Made by a program: the position numbers and the translations under genes. DNA of 64,000 bases, taken from contig CAMPJJ010000005.1 of NCBI GenBank assembly GCA_946886855.1, positions 35,997-99,996 of the forward strand, in the 5' to 3' direction. Every line of letters starts with the position of its first letter. Position 1 is the first letter of the stretch. Below the pieces are notes generated by a model that did not search any database, was not told the DNA's origin, and saw only the letters and a program-made list of their open reading frames with translations. Shown piece by piece: positions 28,836 through 38,511 of this stretch. The stretch comes from an uncultured Roseateles sp. GTDB taxonomy: Bacteria; Pseudomonadota; Gammaproteobacteria; Burkholderiales; Burkholderiaceae.

Positions 28836-29876
28836 ATGCCCATCACCGACAACGAGGCGCTGACCCGCGTCATCGAGCACCGCGAGATCTTCCACGACGA
28901 GATGCTGGCGCTGATGCGCCGCATCATGAGCGGCGACATCTCGCCGGTCACCGCCGCGGCCATCCTGATCGGCCTGCGCGTCAAGAAGGAGACCATCGGC
29001 GAGATCACCGCCGCCGCGCAGGTGATGCGCGAGTTCTCCGTCAAGGTGCCGATCGAGCCGGGCCCGCATCTGGTCGACGTCGTCGGCACCGGCGGCGACG
29101 GCGCGCACACCTTCAACATCTCGACCTGCGCGATGTTCGTCGCGGCCGCGGCGGGCGCCCAGGTCGCCAAGCACGGCAACCGCAGCGTGTCGTCCAAGAC
29201 CGGCAGCGCGGACGTGCTGGAGGCGCTCGGCGTGACGCTGTCGCTGCCGCCGCAGGCGGTCGCCGAGTGCGTGCGCAAGACCGGCATCGGCTTCATGTTC
29301 GCGCCCAACCACCATCCGGCGATGAAGAACATCGCGCCCGTCCGCAAGGAGCTGGGCGTGCGCACGATCTTCAACATCCTGGGGCCGCTGACCAACCCGG
29401 CCGACGCGCCCAACATCCTGATGGGCGTCTTCCATCCGGACCTCGTCGGCATCCAGGTCCGCGTGATGCAGCGCCTGGGCGCGCAGCACGCGGTCGTCGT
29501 CTACGGCAAGGACAACATGGACGAGATCTCCCTGGGTGCGGCGACGCTGGTCGGCGAGCTGCGCAACGGCGAGATCCGCGAGTACGAGATCCATCCCGAG
29601 GACTTCGGCATGCCGATGGTCGCGAGCCGCAACCTGCGCGTGAGCGGGCCGGAGGAGAGTCGCCAGGTCCTGCTGGGCGTGCTCGGCAACGAACCCGGCG
29701 CGGCGCGCGACATCGTGCTGCTGAACGCGGGCGCGACGCTGTACGCGGCCAACGTGGTGGCGTCGATCGCCGACGGCATCGCGAAGGCGCGTGTCGCCCT
29801 CGAGTCCGGCGCGGCCCGCGCGAAGCTGGACCAGTTCGTCGCCGAGACGAAGCAGCAGGCAGCCTCCCTGGGCTGA
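28836..29876 (+). CDS. trpD: Anthranilate phosphoribosyltransferase
   Basis: 346 residues from ATG 28836, 13 bp after ltaE. Signatures: [18 protein letters not shown] with the PRPP-binding glycine loop, [19 protein letters not shown], the anthranilate-side segment [16 protein letters not shown] and [10 protein letters not shown]. It transfers phosphoribose from PRPP to anthranilate in the second step of tryptophan synthesis. Confidence 0.97.
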   Translation: MPITDNEALTRVIEHREIFHDEMLALMRRIMSGDISPVTAAAILIGLRVKKETIGEITAAAQVMREFSVKVPIEPGPHLVDVVGTGGDGAHTFNISTCAMFVAAAAGAQVAKHGNRSVSSKTGSADVLEALGVTLSLPPQAVAECVRKTGIGFMFAPNHHPAMKNIAPVRKELGVRTIFNILGPLTNPADAPNILMGVFHPDLVGIQVRVMQRLGAQHAVVVYGKDNMDEISLGAATLVGELRNGEIREYEIHPEDFGMPMVASRNLRVSGPEESRQVLLGVLGNEPGAARDIVLLNAGATLYAANVVASIADGIAKARVALESGAARAKLDQFVAETKQQAASLG

Positions 29877-29902
29877 TTTCGAGAGAGTTTCAAGAGGGTC
29901 GT

Positions 29903-30694
29903 ATGTCTGACATCCTGGATCGCATCAACGCCGTCAAGCGCGAGGAAGTCGCCGCGGCCCAGGCGCGGCTGCCGCTCGCGGCGCTGCGTGCCGAGGCCGA
30001 ATCGCGCGCCGAGCCGACGCGCGGCTTCGTGGACGCGCTGCGCGCCACGATCGCCGCCGGCCGCAGCGGCGTCATCGCCGAGGTGAAGAAGGCCAGCCCG
30101 AGCAAGGGCGTGCTGCGCGAGGACTTCCGTCCCGCCGACATCGCCCGCAGCTACGAGCAGCACGGTGCGGCCTGCCTGAGCGTGCTGACCGACGCGCCGC
30201 ATTTCCAGGGCTCGGTCGAGTTCCTGAAGCAGGCCCGCGCGGCCTGCGCGCTGCCGGTGCTGCGCAAGGACTTCATGATCGATCCGTACCAGGTCTACGA
30301 AGCCCGCGCGATGGGCGCGGACTGCATCCTGCTGATCGCGGCGAGCCTGGACGACGGCCTGATGGCAGAACTCGAGGATTGCGCGCTGGGCCTCGGCCTG
30401 GATGTGCTGGTCGAGGTCCACGACGGCGTTGAACTCGAGCGCGCGCTGCGGCTGAAGACGCCGATGGTCGGCATCAACAACCGCAACCTGAAGACTTTCG
30501 AGGTCACGCTGGAGACGACGCTCGGGCTGCTGAAGCAGGTGCCGGCCGATCGCCTGCTGGTGACCGAGTCCGGCATCCTCGGACCTGAGGACGTGCAGCG
30601 CATGCGCGACGCGCAGGTCAACGCCTTCCTCGTCGGCGAGGCCTTCATGCGCGCGCCCGATCCGGGTGCGGCGCTGTCGGCGCTGTTCCGTTGA
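29903..30694 (+). CDS. trpC: Indole-3-glycerol-phosphate synthase
   Basis: 263 residues. TIM-barrel motifs: [15 protein letters not shown] with the catalytic Lys, [33 protein letters not shown] with the general-acid Lys, [16 protein letters not shown] and [10 protein letters not shown]. It is a monofunctional TrpC, without a fused TrpF. Its stop overlaps the ung start by one base. The remaining genes trpF, trpB and trpA are not in this window. Confidence 0.97.
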   Translation: MSDILDRINAVKREEVAAAQARLPLAALRAEAESRAEPTRGFVDALRATIAAGRSGVIAEVKKASPSKGVLREDFRPADIARSYEQHGAACLSVLTDAPHFQGSVEFLKQARAACALPVLRKDFMIDPYQVYEARAMGADCILLIAASLDDGLMAELEDCALGLGLDVLVEVHDGVELERALRLKTPMVGINNRNLKTFEVTLETTLGLLKQVPADRLLVTESGILGPEDVQRMRDAQVNAFLVGEAFMRAPDPGAALSALFR

Positions 30695-31395
30695 TGACGG
30701 CGACGCTCAAGGCCCTGGACTGGTCGGCCGGCGACGGCTGGCAGCCGCTCATCGACGCCTGGCGCGACAGCGCCGACGGTCGACGCATCGAGGCGCTGTT
30801 GAAGGCGCGCCTGGCCGAAGGCGCGGTGATCTATCCGCCCGACCCGCTGCGCGCGCTGCGCCTCACGCCGCTGACCGAGGTCAAGGTCGTCATCGTCGGC
30901 CAGGACCCGTACCACGGGCCGGGGCAGGCGGAGGGGCTGTCGTTCTCCGTGCCGGTGGGGGAGAAGCTGCCGCCCTCGCTGCGCAACATCTTCAAGGAGC
31001 TGCAGCGTGACCTGGGGCAGCAGCCGGCGATGTCGGGCCACCTCGGCGCGTGGGCGCGGCGCGGCGTGTTGCTGCTCAACACCAGTCTGACCGTCGAGGA
31101 CGGCGCCGCGGCCTCGCATGCGAAGAAGGGTTGGGAGTCGCTGACCGACGCGCTCATCGCGGCGACCGCGCAAGACCCGGCACCGAAGGTCTACCTCCTC
31201 TGGGGGGCGCATGCGCAGGCGAAGGCGCCGTTGATCGAGGCGGCGGGTCGCCGGCATCTGGTGCTGCAGGCCAACCATCCGTCGCCGTTGTCCGCGACGC
31301 GCGGTCCCGCGCCCTTCATCGGTTGCGGCCATTTCTCGACGGCGAGCAATTGGCTCAAAGGACAGGGCGTGGAGTTGGGTTGGTCGCTCGACTGA
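30694..31395 (+). CDS. ung: Uracil-DNA glycosylase, family 1
   Basis: 233 residues from ATG 30694 (TGATG overlap with trpC). The catalytic water-activating motif GQDPYH has Asp71; the minor-groove loop HPSPLS begins at His195; LLLNTSLTVEDG is also typical. It removes uracil from DNA. Following trpC it is probably expressed with the trp operon. A REP-like element follows directly. Confidence 0.97.
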   Translation: MTATLKALDWSAGDGWQPLIDAWRDSADGRRIEALLKARLAEGAVIYPPDPLRALRLTPLTEVKVVIVGQDPYHGPGQAEGLSFSVPVGEKLPPSLRNIFKELQRDLGQQPAMSGHLGAWARRGVLLLNTSLTVEDGAAASHAKKGWESLTDALIAATAQDPAPKVYLLWGAHAQAKAPLIEAAGRRHLVLQANHPSPLSATRGPAPFIGCGHFSTASNWLKGQGVELGWSLD

Positions 31396-31409
31396 TACCG
31401 CGCGCTGCC

Positions 31410-31542
31410 ACGACCCTCACCCCAACCCCTCTCCCGCAGTGCGGGAGAGGGGCCAAACCAGCACCGAGCCCTGCAACGACTACTTCTGGGCGGTGGAGGC
31501 TCCCTCTCCCGCATTGCGGGAGAGGGTGGGGGTGAGGGTCGT
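31410..31542. repeat. REP-like inverted pair
   Basis: The ends ACGACCCTCACC and GGTGAGGGTCGT are complementary, and each end carries a palindrome of the form CTCCCGCAnTGCGGGAG. Same core as the cluster at 21382-21561. It lies between ung and the nag operon and may act as a transcription barrier or mRNA stabiliser. Confidence 0.85.
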
Positions 31543-31660
31543 TGAAGTACGCTGCTACGTGGTCCTCCCGATTTTCTGCAGAGCCATAACTGGTACGTTG
31601 GTGGTCATAACCACGCAACCCCTCTGAAAGGGGCTTCGGCATCAGGGTTAAGTCCAGTGC

Positions 31661-31708
31661 GCTACCAATTGACGCTCTGCGTTTTTTGGTACTAAACTGG
31701 TATTAATC
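31661..31708 (+). promoter_or_regulatory. nag operon promoter with repeated TTGGTA/CTGGTA half-sites
   Basis: A sigma-70 promoter can be read as TTGACG (31669-31674), an 18-bp spacer and TAAACT (31693-31698). Around it are GCTACCAATTGACGC (31661-31675) and direct repeats TTGGTACTAA (31686-31695) and CTGGTATTAA (31697-31706) on an 11-bp pitch, the second running to the start codon. The first motif recurs upstream of the TonB receptor at 44148. The GntR regulator encoded as gene two of the operon is the likely ligand. Confidence 0.6.
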
Positions 31709-32653
31709 ATGACAAGCCACCCTCTGGCGGACGCCTGGTCCGCTCCTCTGCAGCCGCGCTTCGCGGGCGTCCGCTACCTCGTGGGGGTGGACGGCGGGGG
31801 CACCGGCACGCGGGTCCGGCTGAGTGATGTCCATGGCCAGCTCCTCGGACAAGGCTGGGCGGGGCCGTCGGCGCTGGGGCAGGGCATCGCCCAGGCGTGG
31901 CGCCACATCCAGACGGCCGTCCAGGAAGCGGCAGCCAAGGCGGGCATCGAGCGCCTGCCGCTCGGCGAGACCGCGATCGGCCTCGGCCTCTCCGGCGCCG
32001 GCGTCGCTTCACAGGCGCAGGCCTTCGTCGCGCAGCAGCCCGGTTACGCCCACATCGAACTCGTGAACGACGGCACCACGTCCGTCATCGGCGCCCATGC
32101 GGGCCGGCCCGGCGGCGTGATCGCGGCCGGCACCGGCACGGTGGGCGAGGCGCTTCGCGCGGATGGTTCCCTGGTCTGCGTCAGCGGCTGGGGCTGGATC
32201 GGCGGCGACGAAGGCAGCGGCGCCTGGCTCGGCATCCAGGCGATGCGTCTCGCCCAGAAGGCGATGGACGGCCGCGTCGAGGCTGGACCGCTGGCCCGCG
32301 CCGTGTGGGCCACCGCCGGCTGCACGAACGATCAGGACCGCGATGCGATCAACGCCTGGGTCGCCCAGGCCGGCCAGCACGCGTACGCGCAGCTGGCGCC
32401 GCTGGTGTTCGAACAATCCGAATCCGATCCGGCCGCCGCGGCGCTCGTCGCGCAGGCGGTGGCGGAACTCGAGCAACTCGCGCTCGCGCTCGATCCGATG
32501 CGGCAGCTGCCGCTGTCGCTCGCGGGCAGCGTGGCGCAGCGGCTCGCCGCGCTTTTCTCAGGCAACATTCGGGCCCGTTGCGTGTCGCCCCAGGGCGACT
32601 CGGCCGACGGCGCGCTGCGGCTGGTCCGCGGCGCTCTCTCCGACCCCCGTTGA
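31709..32653 (+). CDS. BadF/BadG/BcrA/BcrD-family kinase, probable glucosamine / N-acetylglucosamine kinase
   Basis: 314 residues. An ASKHA phosphotransferase: phosphate-1 loop YLVGVDGGGTGTRVRL at about residues 24-40, the central LVNDGTTSVIGAHAG, phosphate-2 AAGTGTVG, and WIGGDEGSGAWLG which fits the sugar-binding site of NAGK/GspK relatives. First gene of the nag operon, so its product should make GlcNAc-6-phosphate (or GlcN-6-phosphate), the substrate for NagA downstream. Exact sugar not settled by sequence. Confidence 0.88.
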   Translation: MTSHPLADAWSAPLQPRFAGVRYLVGVDGGGTGTRVRLSDVHGQLLGQGWAGPSALGQGIAQAWRHIQTAVQEAAAKAGIERLPLGETAIGLGLSGAGVASQAQAFVAQQPGYAHIELVNDGTTSVIGAHAGRPGGVIAAGTGTVGEALRADGSLVCVSGWGWIGGDEGSGAWLGIQAMRLAQKAMDGRVEAGPLARAVWATAGCTNDQDRDAINAWVAQAGQHAYAQLAPLVFEQSESDPAAAALVAQAVAELEQLALALDPMRQLPLSLAGSVAQRLAALFSGNIRARCVSPQGDSADGALRLVRGALSDPR

Positions 32654-32667
32654 AGACGAGAAGCCCG

Positions 32668-33411
32668 ATGAGCACCAAGCTGCCCTTCCAGTTCAAGCCC
32701 GATCCCGCCGCCGCCTCGCCGCTGTACATGCAGCTGGCCCACAAGCTGGCGCAGGCGATCCGCGAGGGCCAGTACCAGGCCGACGAGGCCCTGCCGTCGG
32801 AACGCGTGCTCTCCGAATCGCTCGACCTCTCGCGCGTCACCGCCCGCAAGGCGATCGACCGCCTCGTCGAGCAGGGCCTGATCGTGCGCAAGCGCGGCTC
32901 CGGCAACTACATCGCCCCGAAGCTCGAACAGCCGCTGTCGCGCCTGACCAGCTTCTCCGAGGAACTCCATCAACGCGGCTTCAAGCCCAGCAGCCGCTGG
33001 CTGACCCGCGGCTTCGCCATGGCGGCGCCGGACGAGCAGCTCTCGCTCGGCCTGACGACCGGTCAACGCGTCGCGCGCCTGGAACGCCTGCGCCTGGCGG
33101 ACGCCGTGGTGATGGCCTACGAGCTCTCGATCCTGCCCGAGGCCGTGCTGCCCGATCCGCAGCAGGTCGAGTCCTCGCTGTACGAGCACCTCGCCCAGCA
33201 CGGCGGCGCGCCGGTGCGCGCGCTGCAGCACATCCGCGCCATCAATGCCGACTCGCGTCTCGCGGGCCTGCTGCAGGTGCCGGTGGGGCAGGCGGTGCTG
33301 TTCATCACCCGCGTGGGCTACCTGGACCAGGGTCAGGCCGTGGAGCTCACCCATTCCTACTGCCGCAGCGACTACTACGACTTCGTCGCGGAGATGAGGC
33401 GAGACGGATGA
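32668..33411 (+). CDS. GntR-family regulator with UTRA domain (NagQ/NagR-like)
   Basis: 247 residues from ATG 32668. The GntR winged helix is at 15-85 (LYMQLAHKLAQAIREGQY, LPSERVLSESLDLSRVTARK, KRGSGNYI), followed by a UTRA effector domain of the HutC subfamily (LTSFSEELHQRGFKP, ARLERLRLAD, the final TRVGYLDQGQAVELTHSYCR and YYDFVAEM). In amino-sugar operons such proteins are repressors released by GlcNAc-6-P or GlcN-6-P. Overlaps nagA by ATGA. Probable ligand of the TTGGTA/CTGGTA sites. Confidence 0.93.
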   Translation: MSTKLPFQFKPDPAAASPLYMQLAHKLAQAIREGQYQADEALPSERVLSESLDLSRVTARKAIDRLVEQGLIVRKRGSGNYIAPKLEQPLSRLTSFSEELHQRGFKPSSRWLTRGFAMAAPDEQLSLGLTTGQRVARLERLRLADAVVMAYELSILPEAVLPDPQQVESSLYEHLAQHGGAPVRALQHIRAINADSRLAGLLQVPVGQAVLFITRVGYLDQGQAVELTHSYCRSDYYDFVAEMRRDG

Positions 33412-34547
33412 CGACCCAGCACATCGACGGATTCCTACTGACACCGGGCGGGTTCATCCGCGGTGTGCTGAAACATCAAGACGGTCGCGTCGTCGGCATC
33501 GACGGGACCGCCGCGTCGGAGCACGAGGTGCGGCACGGCGCGCACGATCTGCCGATCGTGCTGCCGGGCTTCATCGACACGCATGTCCACGGCGGCGCCG
33601 GTCGCGACACGATGGAAGGCGGCGACGCCGCCGCGCAGCTCGCGAAGCTGCATGCGAAACACGGCACCACGTCGCTGCTGGCGACCACGATGACCGCGCC
33701 GCTGGACGAGATCCGGCAGGCGATGCGCGGACTGGCCGAGCTCTGCGTCGTGCGCCCCGAGGGCGGCGCCCGCGTGCTGGGCGTGCACCTCGAAGGGCCG
33801 TACATCAATCCCGGCAAGCTCGGCGCGCAGCCGGACTTCGCCAAGGCCGCGTCGATCGCCGAGATCCGCGAGCTGCACGCGATCGCGCCGATCCGCCTGA
33901 TCACGCTGGCGCCCGAACTTCCCGGTCATCTCGACCTCGTCACGCGCCTGCGCGAGGCCGGCTTCCAGGTCCAGATCGGTCACTCGCTGGGCACGTACGA
34001 AGACGGCGTGGCCGCGCTCGGCCGCGGCGCCGGCGGTTTCACGCACCTGTTCAACGCGATGACGGGCCTGCATCACCGCGAGCCCGGCATGGTCGGCGCC
34101 GCGCTGGCGCATGCGCAGTACGCCGAGATCATCCCGGACCTGCTGCACGTGCACCCCGGCGCGATCCGCGTCGCGCTGCGCAGCATCCCGCACCTGTTCT
34201 GCGTCACCGATTCGACGGCGGCGGCCGGCATGCCCGACGGCGACTACCGCCTGGGCCGCCACCGCGTCACCAAGTGCCTGGGCGGCGTGCGCCTGCCCGA
34301 CGGCACGCTGGCGGGATCGACGCTGACGATGGACCAGGCGCTGCGCAACCTGGTGTTGAAGCTGGGCCTGCCGATCGAGGACGCGTCCAAGCGCGTCTCG
34401 ACGAACGCGGCCGACTATTTGGGTCTGGGCGACCGGGGCCGTCTGGCGCCGGGCGCCTGGGCGGATTACGTGGTGATGGACCGTGGCTTGCAGTTGCAGT
34501 GCGTGGTCGTTGAAGGAGAAGCAATTGACCTCGCGAATGCTGGATGA
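33408..34547 (+). CDS. nagA: N-acetylglucosamine-6-phosphate deacetylase
   Basis: 379 residues. Amidohydrolase metal and catalytic residues are visible: His59 and His61 (DTHVHGG), Glu129 (GVHLEGPYINP), His192 (QIGHSLG), His213 (GGFTHLFNAMTGLHHREPG) and the catalytic Asp268 (VTDSTAAAG). It converts GlcNAc-6-P to GlcN-6-P and acetate. Its 3' end overlaps the next gene by 23 bp. Confidence 0.97.
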   Translation: MTTQHIDGFLLTPGGFIRGVLKHQDGRVVGIDGTAASEHEVRHGAHDLPIVLPGFIDTHVHGGAGRDTMEGGDAAAQLAKLHAKHGTTSLLATTMTAPLDEIRQAMRGLAELCVVRPEGGARVLGVHLEGPYINPGKLGAQPDFAKAASIAEIRELHAIAPIRLITLAPELPGHLDLVTRLREAGFQVQIGHSLGTYEDGVAALGRGAGGFTHLFNAMTGLHHREPGMVGAALAHAQYAEIIPDLLHVHPGAIRVALRSIPHLFCVTDSTAAAGMPDGDYRLGRHRVTKCLGGVRLPDGTLAGSTLTMDQALRNLVLKLGLPIEDASKRVSTNAADYLGLGDRGRLAPGAWADYVVMDRGLQLQCVVVEGEAIDLANAG

Positions 34548-35547
34548 GGCGCTGAGCGCGCCGCAGGTGGTGGCCCGACAACTGGCGGCCGATCAGAACG
34601 CCTACGCCGCGCTGGGCGACGCGCTGCGCGAGCAGCCGCCGACTTCGCTGCTGACCATCGCGCGCGGCAGCTCGGACCATGCGTCCCACTACCTCGCCTA
34701 CCTCGTGATGGCGCGTCTGGGCCGGCTGGTGACCTCGTTGCCGATGTCGCTGATCACGCTCTACCAGAGCAAGATCGAGAGCCAGGGGCTGGTGTCCTTC
34801 GCGTTCTCGCAATCGGGACAGAGCCCGGACCTGGTCTCTCCGACGCAGTACTTCCGCGCCAACGGCGCGCGCACGGTCGCTTTCGTGAACGCCGCCGGCT
34901 CGCCGCTCGAGGCGGCCGCCGAGCACGTGTTCCGCCTGCATGCCGGCGTCGAGCAGAGCGTCGCCGCGACCAAGAGCTACATCGCGCAGCTGGTGGCGGG
35001 CGCGCGCGTCGTGGCTGCCTGGCAGGGCGACGAGGACCTGTCGGCCGCGCTGCAGACGCTGCCGCAGGCGATGGCGCAGGCCGCGAAGCAGCGCTGGGAT
35101 GTGGCGGTCGACGTGCTCAAGGACGCGGACAAGCTGTTCGTCATCGGCCGCGGCACCTCGCTGCCGATCGCGCTGGAGGCGGCGCTGAAGTTCAAGGAGA
35201 CCTGCGGCATCCAGGCCGAGGCCTTCTCCGGCGCGGAAGTGAAGCACGGCCCCATGGCGCTGGTGGAGGAGGGCTATCCGCTGCTGGTCTTCGCGCCGCG
35301 CGGTCCCGCGCAGGCCGGTCTGCTGGCGCTCGCCGAGGAGATGCGCGGCCGCGGCGCGCGCGTGCTGCTGGCGGCACCCGAAGGCACGCCGGGCGCCGAG
35401 TTGCCGCTGACCTGCACCGGCAACGAGGACCTCGATCCGATCACCGCGGTGCAGAGCTTCTATCCGATGGTCGAGGCGCTGGCGCAGGCGCGGGGTCTGA
35501 ACCCCGACCAGCCGCGTCATCTGGCCAAGGTCACCAAGACGCATTGA
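34525..35547 (+). CDS. nagB-II: Glucosamine-6-phosphate deaminase, SIS type (NagB-II)
   Basis: 340 residues if it starts at TTG 34525, which has AAGGAG six bases upstream; an ATG at 34537 is the alternative and lies too far from that site. Two SIS domains as in the isomerase half of GlmS: IARGSSDHASHYLAYL, FSQSGQSPDLV, ATKSYIAQL, then FVIGRGTSLPIALEAALKFK and AEAFSGAEVKHGPMAL. Without a glutaminase domain and next to nagA, it should convert GlcN-6-P to Fru-6-P and ammonia. It replaces the classical NagB. Confidence 0.92.
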   Translation: MTSRMLDEALSAPQVVARQLAADQNAYAALGDALREQPPTSLLTIARGSSDHASHYLAYLVMARLGRLVTSLPMSLITLYQSKIESQGLVSFAFSQSGQSPDLVSPTQYFRANGARTVAFVNAAGSPLEAAAEHVFRLHAGVEQSVAATKSYIAQLVAGARVVAAWQGDEDLSAALQTLPQAMAQAAKQRWDVAVDVLKDADKLFVIGRGTSLPIALEAALKFKETCGIQAEAFSGAEVKHGPMALVEEGYPLLVFAPRGPAQAGLLALAEEMRGRGARVLLAAPEGTPGAELPLTCTGNEDLDPITAVQSFYPMVEALAQARGLNPDQPRHLAKVTKTH

Positions 35548-35573
35548 TCGCGCATTGATCGCGCATTGACCGG
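35541..35573. repeat. 11-bp tandem repeat x3 across the nagB-II stop
   Basis: Units gcattgatcgc, gcattgatcgc, gcattgaccgg. The stop TGA (35545-35547) is in the first unit and is repeated in the next two. Confidence 0.85.
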
Positions 35574-35647
35574 CGGTCCGGCGTGATCGGACCTTCATTT
35601 CCAGCATTTCCCAGCTTCGACCCGCGGGCCAGGCAGAAGAGAGCGAC

Positions 35648-37129
35648 ATGAGCGACACAGCATTCCATCCGGGCCGGCTGGTGATGGTGGACATCCAGGG
35701 CAAGACGCTGGATGCGACGACCGCGGCCTTCCTCCGGGACAACAGGATCCGGGCGGTGTGCCTGTTCCGCAAGAACCTGGGCACCGAGGCGGAGGTCCGT
35801 CAACTCACGCGGGATCTGCGCGAGGCGATGGGCGCGGAGGCGCTGATCGGGCTGGACCAGGAGGGCGGTTCCGTCGTGCGGGCGACCTTCCTGCCCCAGC
35901 CGCCGTCGGCGATGGCGCTGGGCGCGGCGGGCGACGAAGGGCTGGCCGAGCAGGTCGGCGGCGCGGTGGCGCGCGGGCTGCGCGGCATCGGCATCAACTG
36001 GAACTTCGCGCCGGTCACCGACATCAACAACAACCCGGCCAATCCGGTCATCGCCGAGCGCAGCTTCGGCGAGACCGCCGGCACCGTCACGCGCCTGGCG
36101 GGCGCGTGGATGAGGGGCTCGATGGCGGCGGGCGTGGCCTGCTGCATCAAGCACTTCCCGGGGCATGGCGACACGCACGTCGATTCGCACCTGGATCTGC
36201 CGACGGTCGAGAAGTCCCGCGCCGAGCTGGACGCGCTGGAACTCAAGCCTTTCCAGGCATTGCGCGAGGTGGCGCCGTCGATCATGACGGCGCACATCGT
36301 CTATCCGAAGATCGACCCGTTGTACCCGGCGACGCTGTCCAAGACGATCCTGGGCGGCATCCTGCGCGACGAGTACGGCTACGACGGCGTCGTCATCACC
36401 GACGCGCTGATGATGAAGGCCATCGCCGAGCGCTACGGCTACGCGAAGGCGGCGGTGCTGGCGATCAACGCCGGCGCCGACATGATCCTGGCGCAGGGCT
36501 CGCTGGACGAGCAGGCGCAGGCCATCCATGCGCTGCAGGATGCGCTGTCGCGTGGCGGCTTGAGCGTCGAGCGCGGTCGTCAGGCGCAAGCGCGGCTGGA
36601 CAAGCTGGCGCGCGATTTCCCGGTCCGCTTCGACGACTACCAGGGCGCGCAGCGCGAGGCCGATGACGTGCTGATGCGCCGCGCCTGGGCCGCGGGCCTG
36701 AGCGCGCTGCGCGGCGCGAAGCCGCCGGCCGTCGACCGTCCGATCCGCGTGCTGGTGCAGGATGAAGTGCCGACCGACGGCGTCTCCGAAGCCGGACCGA
36801 CCGGCGCGCAGGTGCGCGCGCTGTTCGAGGGCTACGGCGATGTCGAGTTCGTCTCGCTCGGCGACATCGCGGCGCTCGACTGGTCCCTCGTGCCGGATGA
36901 CGGCCGCTTCACGATCGTGGCCTCGACGCACCGCGCGCGCTACGGCGCGAACGCCGCCGCATGGCGGCCGGACCTGCATCTGGTGCTGTGGAATCCCTTC
37001 CAGGCGCTGGACGTCGCCGCACCGACGGTCATCAGCTGGGGTTATGCCGACGGCGCGCTGGGCGCGCTCGGCGCCTGGCTGCAAGGCCGCGGCGAGGCCG
37101 GCGGCCAGTCGCCGGTCACGCTGAACTGA
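35648..37129 (+). CDS. nagZ: Two-domain beta-N-acetylhexosaminidase, glycoside hydrolase family 3
   Basis: 493 residues, longer than the single-domain NagZ of enterics (about 340). The catalytic domain has GLDQEGGSVVR, the signature KHFPGHGDTHVDSH (Lys168-His181, with the acid/base Asp179-His181 dyad) and the nucleophile Asp252 in VITDALMMKAI. A second alpha/beta domain covers about 370-485. No signal peptide, so it is cytosolic and would split imported chitobiose or GlcNAc-containing fragments. Some two-domain relatives are phosphorolytic, so the reaction type should be tested. Confidence 0.93.
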   Translation: MSDTAFHPGRLVMVDIQGKTLDATTAAFLRDNRIRAVCLFRKNLGTEAEVRQLTRDLREAMGAEALIGLDQEGGSVVRATFLPQPPSAMALGAAGDEGLAEQVGGAVARGLRGIGINWNFAPVTDINNNPANPVIAERSFGETAGTVTRLAGAWMRGSMAAGVACCIKHFPGHGDTHVDSHLDLPTVEKSRAELDALELKPFQALREVAPSIMTAHIVYPKIDPLYPATLSKTILGGILRDEYGYDGVVITDALMMKAIAERYGYAKAAVLAINAGADMILAQGSLDEQAQAIHALQDALSRGGLSVERGRQAQARLDKLARDFPVRFDDYQGAQREADDVLMRRAWAAGLSALRGAKPPAVDRPIRVLVQDEVPTDGVSEAGPTGAQVRALFEGYGDVEFVSLGDIAALDWSLVPDDGRFTIVASTHRARYGANAAAWRPDLHLVLWNPFQALDVAAPTVISWGYADGALGALGAWLQGRGEAGGQSPVTLN

Positions 37130-37191
37130 ATTGACATGATCCGGTCGCCGCCGCGCGGGCCGGAGCTTCGCATCGATCCGAGGGCCGTCCC

Positions 37192-38511
37192 ATGAGCCAG
37201 TCGCAGATTTCCTCCGCCGCCGAAGGCAGCCCGATGCGTTGGGTGCCCAGCCTGTACTTCATGCAGGGCGCGCAGTTCTTCGTTGTGATGATGCTGGCGG
37301 GCTTCGTCTTCAAGAATATGGGCGTGTCCAACGAACAGATCACGCGTTGGACCAGTGTGCTGGGCACGGCCTGGGCCATCAAGCCGCTGTGGAGCCCGTT
37401 CCTGGAACTGATGCGCCACAAGAAGACGATCGTGGTGGCGATGCAGGTCGTCTGTGCCGTGCTGGTGGCGCTGCTGGCCTTGACGCTGCAGACGCCGTGG
37501 TGGTTCCTGCTTGCGTTGAGCGTCTTCTTTGTCTGCGCCTATGCGTCCGCGACGCACGACATCGCCTGTGACGGGCTCTACATGGGCGCATTGGATTCGA
37601 CCCGCCAGGCGCGTTACGCGGGCTGGCAAGGGGCGTTCTTCAACGGCGCGCGCTTCTTCATGCTCGGTGTCGTGCTGAAGATCGCCGGCCTGCTGGAGGG
37701 TCCAATGGGCGTGGCCAATGCGTGGACCGCCGTCTTCGCCGGCGTTGCCGTGCTGATGGGAGGTCTGGCGATCTACAACGCGTACGCGTTGCCTGGCAAG
37801 CTCAGCACGGAACACAGCGACTTGAAGGCCGAGGCGATCTGGGCGACAACGAAGGAAATCGTCATCGACTTTTTCAGCAAGCCGGGCATCTGGCTGGCGG
37901 TGCTGTTCATCGTGCTCTTCCGTTTCGCGGAAGGGCAGGTACAGACGATCGGCCCGCTGTTTCTTCTCGAATCGCGTGACAAGGGCGGCCTGGGATTGAC
38001 CACCAGTCAGGTGGCGGACGTCTATGGCTGGGTGGGTACGGGTGCGTTCCTCGTGGGCAGTGTGCTCGGCGGCTACTTCACCGCCTGGTTGACGCTGCGT
38101 CGGGCCATGCCGGTCCTGCTGATCGCGATGATGGTGCCGAATGCGACCTTCTACTACTTGGCGTCGGCGCTGCCGCAGGACATGTGGCACATCGGCGGCG
38201 CGGTGTTCGTGGAGATGTTCGGCTATGGCTTCGGCTTTGTCGGGATGATCCTCTACATCATGCAGGCGGTCGCTCCCGGCCGTTTCCAGACGGCGCACTA
38301 TGCGCTCGGCTCTGGGGTGATGCAGCTGGGTTTCATCTTCTCGCGCGGCATCAGCGGCGATATTCAGGTGGCGATCGGCTACCAGCACTTCTTTCTGTGG
38401 ACGCTGTTCTGCGGACTGCCTGTGCTGCTGATGCTTCCGTTCATCCGAATTCCGGGAAGGGGCGCTAAACCCTCGGAAGCCGCGGCCACCCCGATCGAGA
38501 GCGCAACATGA
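37192..38511 (+). CDS. MFS permease, AmpG-like, probable amino-sugar oligosaccharide transporter
   Basis: 439 residues with about twelve hydrophobic segments. AmpG-like features are seen in the N-terminal half (VPSLYFMQGAQFFVVMML, ITRWTSVLGTAWAIKPLWSP, ATHDIACDGLYMGAL). Placed between nagZ and the GH16-like gene, it probably carries GlcNAc, chitobiose or anhydro-muropeptide sugars across the inner membrane. The downstream gene starts in its stop (ATGA). Its DNA is somewhat less G+C-biased in the third codon position than its neighbours. Confidence 0.87.
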   Translation: MSQSQISSAAEGSPMRWVPSLYFMQGAQFFVVMMLAGFVFKNMGVSNEQITRWTSVLGTAWAIKPLWSPFLELMRHKKTIVVAMQVVCAVLVALLALTLQTPWWFLLALSVFFVCAYASATHDIACDGLYMGALDSTRQARYAGWQGAFFNGARFFMLGVVLKIAGLLEGPMGVANAWTAVFAGVAVLMGGLAIYNAYALPGKLSTEHSDLKAEAIWATTKEIVIDFFSKPGIWLAVLFIVLFRFAEGQVQTIGPLFLLESRDKGGLGLTTSQVADVYGWVGTGAFLVGSVLGGYFTAWLTLRRAMPVLLIAMMVPNATFYYLASALPQDMWHIGGAVFVEMFGYGFGFVGMILYIMQAVAPGRFQTAHYALGSGVMQLGFIFSRGISGDIQVAIGYQHFFLWTLFCGLPVLLMLPFIRIPGRGAKPSEAAATPIESAT